From: Eucalyptus grandis
Lineage: Eukaryota > Streptophyta > Magnoliopsida > Myrtales > Myrtaceae
Length of the DNA stretch: 64,000 nucleotides
Direction: 5' to 3'
NCBI RefSeq assembly: GCF_016545825.1
Contig: NC_052619.1
Span: 10,059,501 to 10,123,500 of the forward strand
Made by a program: the position numbers and the translations under genes. The notes below the pieces were generated by a model that saw only the letters and a program-made list of their open reading frames with translations, made no database searches and had not been told where the DNA came from. Shown in pieces: positions 10,708 through 20,391 of the stretch; the stretch's first letter is position 1, and each line of letters starts with the position of its first letter.

Positions 10708-12731
10708 ATGTCCAATGTCGTGGTCCCAGAAGTGGTACTGAACTCGGGCATAAGGATGCCACTGATCGGAATGGGTGGAGGTGCAGACAGTCTGCCCCCG
10801 CCCGACGTGCTGACATCCATATTCCTTGATGCCATTGAAGTTGGGTACCGCCACTTTGACACGGCGGCAAACTACGGCTCTGAAGAGGTGCTCGGCCGGG
10901 CCGTTGCCGAGGCCCTGGACCGAGGGCTCATCAAGAACCGTGGCGACATCTTCATCACCACCAAGCTTTGGTGCACTGACGCTCATCCGGGTCTTGTTCT
11001 TCCTGCTCTCAAGAAGTCTCTCCGGTAAATTTTTTATTTGCCTTCTGATCTCTTCCTGCTTACTTTTACTGCTTGGCACTATGTACAGTTCTAATAACCG
11101 CGAAGTCAGAAATTAAGTTTGAAGACCATACAAGACGTTCTACCATACAAAAATTTACACGATAAACAATAATTTTCACTTCTATACATTATTATCAGTT
11201 GCACGCATTAGGTTATTCCAATCTTTCCTTTATATTATTTTTCTGCTTTTTTTATTTAATCATGTTGTATTCATGTTAATTTTTTGGGCACTTGGTGTGT
11301 ATCGATTTATATAGGAAGCTAGGGTTAGAGTATGTGGATCTGTATCTCATCCACTGGCCAGTGAGAGTGAAGGAAGGACTTGAAGGGTACAATTTCAAAG
11401 GCCAAATGTTGCCTTTTGACATCAAAGGGACATGGGAGGCCATGGAAGAGTGCTCCAAGCTAGGCTTGGCCAAGTCCATTGGAGTTAGCAATTTTGGAAC
11501 CGAGAAGCTTTCTCAACTCCTCATGCATGCCACTATACCTCCTGCTGTTAACCAGGTAAAAGAAAGAACACATGTTTGTAACTATTAAATATTCATCAAT
11601 TTGTTTAAATTTTATTTAAAGTCGAATCCCGTCGAATCAAGATTTTCTTCAAGTTTGTCCCCTTTGGTTTGTTGGTTAATCATGTTTAGGTGGAGATGAA
11701 TGTGGGATGGCAACAAGAGAAGCTGAGGGCGTATTGCAGAGAGAAGGGAATACATGTAAGTGCATGGTCCCCATTGAGCGCGAATGGAGCTTCTTGGGGT
11801 TCATTAGCGGTTGTGGAGAGTCCTGTGCTTAAGGAGATTTCTATCGCCAAAGGGAAGACCGTGGCACAGGTAATTTTCCTTTCTCTGTTCACTTCCATTG
11901 AGTTAGACTCTACTTATAGAGAAGTAGACATGGCTTCCATGGTTACTCCGAGTAGGAGAAATTATAATTTGAGCACGAGATTTTGTTGCATCTAAACCAA
12001 GCGCTAGCTTAGTCCAATCGAACCCTTACAAGTTGATTTTCGTAATCTCAAAAGAATTGATCTCTCAAAATATTAATAGGAATCAAATCATAAATGAATT
12101 GATTTCAACTGTTTGTTTGCAAACTACCCCAAATTACAGATAAACGCATTTAGGTAAAAGAATTAGTTATTTTCCCCTTTTCAATTTCCAAATACTAAAA
12201 GGCTATTCAACTATACTTTTTTTCTTTCTTACTTTGTTAAATGCCATCGTACTTATTTATTCTGTGGCGGCATGAACAAAACCAAATCTAAATGTGTAAG
12301 ACCCATACTATCATTGCAAAGCGTCACTCACTCTCTCTCTCTGCATTAACGGAACAAAAAATTTATTCAGCATTTATTAGCCCACCTAGATATAGAGATC
12401 CCTAGCAATGAAAAATATTAAGCTATTTTCAATTCACATGGTCCAATTTTCTATATCTCATGTATGTATATATGTGTGTAACTCTAAGATATAAATATTA
12501 TAGATTGCACTGAGGTGGATACATGAGCAAGGGGCAAGCATGATAGTGAAGAGCTTCAACAAAGAGAGAATGAAAGAGAACTTGCAAATCTTGGATTGGG
12601 GACTTAGCCAAGAGGATTTGGACAAGATCAAGCTTCAGATCCCACAGAAAAGAGGATTTCCTGGTGATTGGTTCATTTTCGAAGATGGGCCTTACAAGTC
12701 ATTGGATGAGCTCTGGGATGGAGATTATTGA
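10708..12731 (+). CDS. NADPH-dependent aldo-keto reductase (AKR4-like), copy 1
   Basis: Four exons join in frame: 10708-11024, 11315-11555, 11690-11869, 12504-12731, giving 321 aa, the usual AKR length. The catalytic tetrad is present as Asp51, Tyr56, Lys86 and His119 (His-Phe-Asp-Thr-Ala, Thr-Lys-Leu-Trp-Cys-Thr-Asp and Ile-His-Trp-Pro contexts). The NADPH loop is Lys262-Ser263-Phe ... Arg268 ... Asn272. The start is the first ATG after a CT-rich leader and matches the second copy. The protein should be a cytosolic, single-domain (alpha/beta)8-barrel reductase of carbonyl substrates. The closest known families are the plant AKR4 enzymes (6'-deoxychalcone synthase, codeinone and methylecgonone reductases, galacturonate reductase), but the substrate cannot be read from sequence. 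Its array neighbours are mostly dead copies, and a solo LTR sits 273 bp past the stop. Confidence 0.9.
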
Positions 12732-12998
12732 ATTAGATCACGCATCAATGACTCTCTTTGCCTCTTTGGTGATCTCCCGCAAATGATGATTATGATTAAT
12801 AATTGCAATTTTTATATTATACTTCCACATTGCAAATTTATATGAAATCAACTTTGAATTTTCGTTGTAGCAATCTCCTCTCTAACTGCTATGTTTGGGA
12901 TAATAGTAATTAAGGAGGAATACGGGGAAAGGAAAATTGACGTGGAGAATTAAAGGTACAAATGAATATGTGCATATGGAGATAAGTCAAGATGGTTA
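12732..12998. other. 3' flank of AKR gene 1
   Basis: This is AT-rich 3' UTR and flank. Its last part (GTACAAATGAATATGTGC) is shared with the flanks of the dead copies near 20145 and 29310, showing that the duplicated unit extends past the gene. No other feature seen. Confidence 0.6.
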
Positions 12999-15071
12999 CC
13001 GGTTGTTGACACCTAAATTTTTAAATTAGGTTATTAATTTGGCATTAGTTTCTTTATTTATGTATTTTCCTTCTTCTTTTTCGGATAATAAACAAAACAG
13101 AAAAAAAAAAAAACAAAAACAAAAAAAGAAGCAGCCCTCGAATGGGCCCTTACAGCCCATTTCCCCTTTCGGCCCGGCCCCACCAGTCGTCTTCTTCCTC
13201 GCGCCTCTGCAGCACACGCGCAGAGGACGCGACGCCGGAGAGGCAGGCGGACGGCGACCCACGTGGGAGGGGCAGCTGGCGTCGGATGGGACGCCGGTTC
13301 AGCCGGCGGAGGCCGCTTGGCGCACGGGGACCGGCGGTCGAAGCTCCGTCGACCGGCTGCCCCTCGCCTATAAATAGGCCCTCGTTTCCGTCGTTGAGAG
13401 GCCACGCCGAGAAGGATCGAAGGCCGCAGATCCTCGAAACCTCCCACTGAGAGACTTCAGAACGGGGGGCCGAGGACGAGCACGCCGAGATCCAAGGTCG
13501 GCTGGAGAGGGAGAGGTTCCGCCAGAGAGACGCACAGACAGAGAGAGGGAGAGTCGGATCTAGGGCTTGCAAACCTCGGACAACCCACTGAGAGACTTCA
13601 GGGGAGGTCCGAGGTCGAACGGCCAAGGATCCGAGGCTCGCCGGAGAAGTGAGCGCAGAGACGCGCAAAGGAAGGAGAAAGGGAGAGGGATTGAGGTCGC
13701 GACCCTGGGACACCCCACTGAGAGACTTCAGGGGGGCCGGGGGCTCGCGGCTTCGGATCTGGGCTTCGCCGGAGTAAAGAGAGAGAGAGAGGGACGCCGG
13801 AGAAGAGGAGATCCGCGTGGGTCTCGCTGTCGCGCCGCCCCCGTCGCGCCGTTGCCACGAACAGGTATCGTGATGTCGCCGTCGCCATCTCCCTAGTCCG
13901 GTCACCGTTGCCGTCGCCGTTGTCGCCTTCGTCGTCGCCGCCGTAGTCGCCATCGCCGACAAACACCTCGGTTTCCCCCCTCGGCGCCGCGGATTCGCAA
14001 ACCCTAGGGTTTGCGATTTTCCGGGTCGCCGAGTCGGATCCGGGTCTTAGAGCCGGGTAGGGTTTCGCGAGATTCAGGGGCGGCGGGAGTCGGGTCGCGA
14101 TTCGGGTCGGATCCGGGTAGGGTTTACGGGGAGTCGGGTCGTGGAGCGGGCTGTCGGGCCGGGTCGTCGAGCCGGGCTGGATCCCTCCCAAAACGACGGG
14201 CCACGGCGTCGTTTTAACAAAATAAAAAAATAAAATAAAATAAAAAAGATGAAAAAATCCGAGTCGGGCCCGCGTTGCGGGGCCCGTCCGCGTTTGGGTC
14301 GCCAACCCGGGTCAGACCCAACCCGCGGATCCGACCCGGGTCGGTTTTATTTTATTATTTTAATATAAAATAATAAATATTTTATTTTCAAAAAAAAAAA
14401 AAAGTATTTTATTTTCAAAAAAATATTAAAAAATGTTTTAATTTCCAGAAAATCGAAAAATATTAAAAATTGTTGAAAAATGTTTTATTTTCTAAAAAAA
14501 TCGAGAAAAATCAAAAAACAATTTATTTTCCAAAAATATCAAGAAATATTAAAAAATATTTTATTTTTCGAAAAATCAAAAAAATCAAAAATATTTCATA
14601 TTTTCCAAAAAAGGCCAAAAATTCAGAAAAAGCCAAAAAGACTTGTATTTTTCCAAAAATACCAAAAAAATCCCTTTTGTGTCCAAAAATTAGAAAATGA
14701 CTCAAAAAATGTTTTCCTCCCAAAAATGCATGGAAAATCTCTCAAACATCCAAAAAGCCTTAGGATTTAAACAAGATTAGGTACCGAAAGGGCATTAGTG
14801 ATTAACTAGTGTAATCAAGTCCCCCGATCCTAATTTCTCAGTTGCGCGGAGCGAGTATTTCTAAAATCTTTGCTTGGGTTTAATCGGCCCACTCCAAATC
14901 GATTAGTGGCGACTCCATTTTAAAAATTGATTTATAGGTTAAAAACTCAAACTATTAAAGTCATGAATTGGTGGACTTTGGAGAGTCAGAAATAAATTCA
15001 GCCGAGCCATTAGCCTCCTTAGGCGCTCATACTCGATAGCGGGCGCCGAGAAAAGAGGTCGCGACACCGGT
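12999..15071 (+). mobile_element. Solo LTR with perfect 5-bp target duplication
   Basis: The LTR runs 13004-15066 (2063 bp), beginning TGTTGACACC and ending GGTCGCGACA. It is flanked by CCGGT at 12999-13003 and 15067-15071. No internal region is present, so this is what remains after LTR-LTR recombination. It is homologous to the LTR at 1087-3311. It carries a TATA box (CCTATAAATAGG, 13367-13378) and a leader with three copies of a CACTGAGAGACTTCAG motif (near 13445, 13586 and 13717). Long frames on both strands inside it are GC-rich artefacts. Confidence 0.93.
13367..13378 (+). promoter_or_regulatory. TATA box of the solo LTR
   Basis: CCTATAAATAGG lies about 365 bp into the LTR and matches the box in the LTR at 1087-3311. 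It reads rightward, away from the AKR gene just upstream and towards dead AKR copy 3. Confidence 0.55.
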
Positions 15072-16060
15072 CACCTAATAATTCAGATATCTTCTATTAT
15101 AATAATAAAATACTCGAGGTGTGTGCAGCGATCTTGTGAGGCAAGTTACTCCTTACAGTTGAAGCTCGTTTGTCCAGCAAATAGTCCTAGTTATATAATA
15201 CTCAGGCAATTTAACAGGTTAAAAGAGATAAATTTGAAACCCGAAGCCATCAACTAAAAGTCCATTTTATTAACTTGTTACATATCCGTTGTTTTGAAAA
15301 TTGAAATAAATCGGAACCAAAATTATACAATCAGTCCTAAACTTATTATACGGATGTCAATCCAATCTTGAACTTTTCAAATTTATTAACTCAAGTCTAA
15401 ACCTTTGCTTGAAATTCCAAGCTAGTCTTACCGGTCAATTTTCTCCTCGAAATTTCCGACATGGCGATCCAGTCATCACAAGCCGTCCTACTTAGCGCAC
15501 CATCATGTAAGTGAATCTTGGCAAAAATTGGCCGGGAAAATTACATTGAAATTTTGTGCAAAGATTTAGGAATAAATTAGCAAAATTCATAAATTTAGAA
15601 CCCAATTAGCATTCATACAAAAATTTTAGGACCGATTAAGCAATTTCCCCAAGTAAATCCCTGTTATAGAATACATGGTAAGTGTCAGGAATACTAATTA
15701 CAGGTCCAGACATCCGCCGATTAAGTGGGCTTGGATGGTGAAACTTGGGTCAGGTCCCAACATCCGCCAGTGAAGTGGTCTTGAATCTTGACACAATAAA
15801 TGTGGGTTGTAATAGGTGTAGAGTCTCTGGAAATTGCATTGACTGTCAAGATGAGACCATATAAAGCAACCAACGACCTCTCCGAATTTAAATTTTTTGC
15901 ATCAAAAAGAAGTTTCTTGAGATTGCCGATGATGCATTAATCGATTTGGAAAATTGGCAGAAGATTAATTGCTCATTTCCAATTGGTCACGTTTCAGCTA
16001 AAATTGAGACAGCCAAAAACCATCTAGAATCAGTTCCTTGTGGGGTATCTGGCCCAAAAA
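15072..16060. other. AKR-array spacer with a MULE-like insertion
   Basis: Segments near 15085-15180 and 15700-16020 are similar to 29365-29430 and 29580-29940, so this is duplicated array spacer rather than unique DNA. Apart from the inverted-repeat element at 15313-15650, no gene or RNA was seen. Confidence 0.55.
15304..15659. mobile_element. MULE-like MITE with 9-bp target duplication
   Basis: The element body is 15313-15650 (338 bp). About 90 bp at the left end (AATCAGTCCTAAACTTATTA type) are repeated inverted at the right end. The flanks are AAATAAATC (15304-15312) and AAGTAAATC (15651-15659), a 9-bp duplication with one mismatch, typical of Mutator-like elements. There is no coding capacity. 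Confidence 0.8.
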
Positions 16061-16118
16061 TTAGCTGTTATGGAGAGTCCCGTGCTCAAGGAGATTGCCA
16101 TTGTCAAAGGCAAGATTG

Positions 16119-16913
16119 TGGCCCAGTAGACCCGTTAAACGGGTGGGTCGAGTCGGGTTTGGGTCAAGTCATAAATGGTCCAACCCAAATCAATCAATTT
16201 AACCCGTTTATGACCCATTTATTGCAATATAAAATTTTTTACCCATACCCGACCCAACTCATACTCGACCAATACCCGACTTATTTAACTAAACTTAAGA
16301 AAGCTTATTTCTTATATATAACACAAATTTAATGGAAAATTTTTATAATTTTTAAAATAATTATTTTAAAAAATAATTTTTATTTATTTTTATTTTTATT
16401 TTTAAAATATAATTTTTCTTTTTCTTTTTTTTTTTTTTCTTTTCGGCCAGTGGTCGGCCATAGGCAAGCCTCGAGCTCGCCCGACTCGCCGGATCGGCGA
16501 GGCTCAAGTCTTGCTAGATCGGTGAGGCTTGAGCCTCGCCGGATGTTGGCGAGGCCGCCGCCTAGCCAAATCCAACGAGCTCAAGGCTCACCTAGCCAGT
16601 TGTTGGCCATCGCCATGCCGACCATTGGAGGAAGAAGAAAGAAAAATAAAATAAAATAAAAGATAAAAAAAATTATAATTTTACCACCTCTAGTAGGATA
16701 GACTAGATCATGGGTTATCTTTAATGGGTTGATAAATGGGTCTTAAATGGATATAGAGTAGACTCATTTAAGACCCATATATCTTAGTCCTTTTATTTTT
16801 AAAACCCATCATAGATGCCTTGGGAAATAGGGCATAACCCATTAACGACCCATTTAAGTTAACATGAGTCCATAAATGGATTGTGTACCCATTTTAACAC
16901 CTCTATGGCCTAG
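16119..16913. mobile_element. hAT-like element at an AKR exon 3/intron junction
   Basis: The body is 16127-16905 (779 bp). The left end TAGACCCGTTAAACGGGT and the complement of the right end TAGAGGTGTTAAAATGGGT match at most positions. The flanks TGGCCCAG (16119-16126) and TGGCCTAG (16906-16913) are an 8-bp duplication with one mismatch. An 8-bp duplication with TAGNG-type ends points to the hAT superfamily. It has no transposase; GC-rich filler lies near 16445-16620. Confidence 0.75.
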
Positions 16914-17428
16914 GTACCATATTCTCCTCTCCTCGTGTTTTTTTCCTCCTGTTTTGGCGTCATTCTTGGGGCGGAGGAAATCATTAATTGAGTTGGTGGA
17001 ATCGAAGTAAAATTTAGGTTTTTGTCCTCAAAGGAAAAGCATGGTTTAGAAGCTCGTCCCTCGGAAACTGCATAGGAAAGTCTGCATGTGGCTGTATTTT
17101 GTAACTCTAAGTCGACGGTGTCTCCCGATGAATTAATTATAGCCAAAACCATAAGACAAAATTTAGGGGAACCCAGCAACTTCAGCAGCCATACAATACA
17201 ATTTCTCACGTGTTTAATTGAGGAAGCAAATGAACGTGGTAAGATTTGAACTCATGACCTCCAACTCTAATATCATGTGAGATTTTTGAAATCATAATTA
17301 ATTTAAAATGATTAATAATGATGATATCAAAATCTGCGCAACATCGTTGTGCCATTTGAAAAGAAGCTTTTCCTTTAGAAATTTCCTCGGGCATTAAAAG
17401 TAAAGGTGGGGAGAAAGTGCATTTCACT

Positions 17429-17645
17429 ATTGCATGAGAAGAAAATACTGGGTGGTCCCGGACCACTCACACGGCGCCACGTGTATGGGAGCGCAGATAA
17501 AGGACGAAAACCGGGCCCACTTCTCTGACGCTCTCTCTCCTCTTTCTCTCTTTTGTTCCCCTCCCCTCATATGTGGCGCCATATGAGTGGTCCGGGACCA
17601 CGCTGACGTGGTGGTCCTGGACCACCCAATATCTTCTCATTGCAT
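17429..17645. mobile_element. 203-bp MITE with GGGTGGTCC inverted ends
   Basis: The body is about 17436-17638. Both ends carry GAGAAGA followed by TGGGTGGTCC, inverted relative to each other, and the inner arms GTGGTCCCGGACCAC and GTGGTCCTGGACCAC are themselves near-palindromic. The flanks are ATTGCAT on both sides (17429-17435, 17639-17645). The matching intron of AKR gene 2 (near 26690) lacks the element and shows a single copy of the site, so the borders are well supported. Confidence 0.8.
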
Positions 17646-17979
17646 GAGAAGGCAACGTGTCCTGTTTTCCTCCGTGCACGTCCTTGTCAATTGAGTCTCT
17701 CTAAAGGATTAGAAGTTCGTGTGCGTGGCTAGTCAAAACCATAAACCGATGACAGGTTTTGGGTACGGCTTCTTCAGCAGCCACACAATGCAATTCGTCT
17801 TGTGATTCTAGATGTGTGGTATTGCTCTTACGTATTTTTGGGCCTAAATATTTGAGTGCGATCCGAAAGCAATCATAATTAGAGCAAATATTATATTAAT
17901 TAAGACTATTGGCCTCGGTTGTTGTTCGTTGATTTTGGATGGTTATTAAAGGTTCATCAATTTTGTCAACGTGGCAATA

Positions 17980-18340
17980 CTCTATCTAAATAAATGAATT
18001 CGATACACTTATAATAAATTTATTTCAAATTAAATTATTTTATCATCAAAAATCACAAACGAATACATTTGTAACAAATTTACCATTCGTTAGTTTTCGT
18101 TAAATTGAATCAATATTATCAAAAACCATAAGTTGATACGTATGTAACAAATGAATGGTAAAACTCCAAATTAATATAGAAATCAACTATCATGCATCAT
18201 TCAATTTAATAATTTAACTATAAAATTTAACGGAAACTAACGAAGAGTAAATTTGTCACAGTGTACTAATTTGGCAATCAAAAAATTAATTTTTGATAAA
18301 TTTATCTAAATGTACTAGTTTAGAATTTTGTGTGGTATTA
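17980..18340. other. AT-rich block absent from the paralogous AKR intron
   Basis: Compared with intron 3 of AKR gene 2 near 27040, this copy has about 350 extra AT-rich bases. Similar words (TAACAAATTTACCATTCGTT and its inverse) occur on both sides, which suggests a degraded MITE, but no clear ends or target duplication were found. Confidence 0.35.
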
Positions 18341-19611
18341 ACCCATACTATATTAGTGCATTGAAGGAATAAAAACTTTAATTATTATTTGGTTTTGACA
18401 AGAAGGCCCACCTAAATGTAGAAATCTTAATCCATGAATAATATCAAGTAATCTCATAAATTTTTGTTTGGTAAGTAGTAATCTCATAAATTCAATCTTA
18501 TACGTTTCCAATATTATGTATACATTATAGGTTGCACTAAGGTGGATATATGAGCAAGGGGCAAGCATGATAGTGAAGAGCTTTAATAATAAAGAGAGAA
18601 TGAAAGAGAACCTGCAAATCTTGAATTGGGAACTTAGTCCGGGAGCTCTTGGACAAGATCAAGCTACAGATCCCATAGAGAAGAGAGAAGAGGATTTCCT
18701 AGTGATATATTTGTTTTTGAAGATGTGTCTTACAAGTCATTAGATGAGCTCTGGGATGGTGATCCTTGAACTCGGTTGCACATTAATAATATTGAACGGT
18801 CAAATGTAACTCTATGATGATTGATGACCCCTCTTGACGATGATGATTCATTGCTACTTTCATTCGTTCCATGTTGCAGTATGTCTGAACCGAACATTGT
18901 GTTTACACAGTCATAATCTCTTCTCTTACCCTTCGTTTGGGAAAATGGTAACTAGGGAGGGAAGGAAAAAAATTTCGAATTTGGAAAATTGGAAGTACAT
19001 ACGTAGGCGAGCAGTTCGCGCATAGACCACAAATCAAGCAACGCCGCCGGTTGCCACCAGCAACGTCGCTCACCGGTGGTGCGATCTACAAAATATTTCT
19101 CCCGTTGCAGACTTATAATGCTTTCTTTTTCTCGATTTAATTTCCTATTTATTGTACCTTTTGATCTTTTTGTAGCCATCCGGCCAACCCGTTTGCCACC
19201 TTTGATCAGAGCGCTTCGTCTAATACTCGAGATTATAGATGGCCATTATTATTATCATTCAATTCCAGAAAATTGAAGTTCTATCCATTGTCATTTACTT
19301 GAATCAACTTCAACAACTAGTTTTTCCTTGTCAACTTCCAGATACTGAAAGTGCTCTTTCGACTTTGCGTTTTCCTTTCTTTCTTCGTTGTTTCTTCTCT
19401 TCATGTTTCATTTTTTTTCGGCATAACTAAACCTTCCAAATAAGACTAGACTTTTCATTACAAAGCATCTTCCAGGTTACCGTCTCCTCGCAAACATTAA
19501 AGAGGCAAAGAATTTGGTCATTTGAAAGCCCGTGAAAATAGATATATCCTAATTCATTAAATATACCACATGATTTATTTTTCTATATTTCTAAATTTTA
19601 TTTAATAAATA

Positions 19612-19828
19612 CATACAGCGGTATGTGTATAAGGAAAATGTGATAATGAAGAGCTTTGACAAAGAGAGAAGAAAGAGAACCTACAACTCATAGAATGGGG
19701 ACATAGCCAAAAGATATTGGTTAAGATTAAGCTTCAAATCCCACAAAGAAAAGGATATCCAATTGGTAATTTAATTCCAAGGATGGGCCTAATGGGCACT
19801 GGATGAGCTCTGGGGTGGTGATCCTTAA
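19612..19828 (+). pseudogene. AKR exon-4 remnant (copy 4)
   Basis: Homology to exon 4 runs from the Glu-Gln-Gly-Ser region to the end (ATGAGCTCTGGGGTGGTGATCC), but a deletion in AAAGAGAGAAGAAAGAGAAC breaks the frame and the stop codon is mutated to TAA-like sequence. The 600 bp before it (19000-19611) match 28370-28972 before the fifth remnant, so both descend from one duplicated segment. No exons 1-3. Confidence 0.8.
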
Positions 19829-19949
19829 AGTAGATCAGACACACACACTCTCTAATGGTCCTTGCAATTGATGATGATCCATAATTGGAACTTTCATGTT
19901 ATATCCATGGTGCAAAACCTATATGAACTTAACCTTGGGTTCTCGCTAA

Positions 19950-20391
19950 GGAAAATTGTCCAAAAAGTTCTAAACCTATTGTTCATTTTCCAAATCAATC
20001 ATAAACCCTTAATTTATATTAATTGAGTCCTAAATGCTTTCACATTTTGCCAATTGAGTTCATTTAATCAATTTTGATAGGAAATCATTAACGTTGATGT
20101 CAATCATCCTATGAGACATTGCTAGTGTCAACATGGTATTCAAAGTACAAGTGAATACATGCCAAAGGTGCAAATATATCATACTACAAAAGGAAAGTTC
20201 TCAAGGTAGCTATCACAGTCTTGTGACCTTGCAATTGAAGCTCTTTGTCTAGATTACATTTGGATTGCCTATGGGGGCATTATATAATTACCTCGTGATA
20301 GTTCAAGGACTAAAATCTGGATTTGACGTATAGGGGACCGCACTTGGCAATTGCCAAGATAAGCGGTCATGTCTCAAACCATTTTCCCCTT
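19950..20391. other. Array spacer with half of a MULE-like element
   Basis: Bases 19952-20135 read like one end of the inverted-repeat elements seen elsewhere here (AAGTTCTAAACCTATTG type), but no matching right end was found. From 20145 the sequence matches the AKR-array spacer near 29310. Nothing else recognised. Confidence 0.4.

Larger units (their letters stand above)
16061..18769 (+). pseudogene. AKR pseudogene with exon 3 fragment, intron 3 and exon 4 (copy 3)
   Basis: Bases 16061-16126 match the end of exon 3 ([11 protein letters not shown]). Parts of 16910-18530 match intron 3 of AKR gene 2, and 18531-18769 match exon 4 down to GATCCTTGA. Exon 4 has a 6-bp AATAAT gain, a single-base gain in the Leu-Ser-Arg-Glu-Asp region and a further insertion of AGAAGAG type, so the frame is lost. 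Exons 1-2 are absent. A hAT-like element sits exactly at the exon 3/intron 3 border and a small MITE sits in the intron. It is clearly non-functional. Confidence 0.85.

Noticed and set aside
13150..14305. Long frames on both strands within the solo LTR
   Set aside because: They lie wholly inside an LTR leader region with GC-rich simple sequence and have no homologous reading frame conserved with the other LTR.
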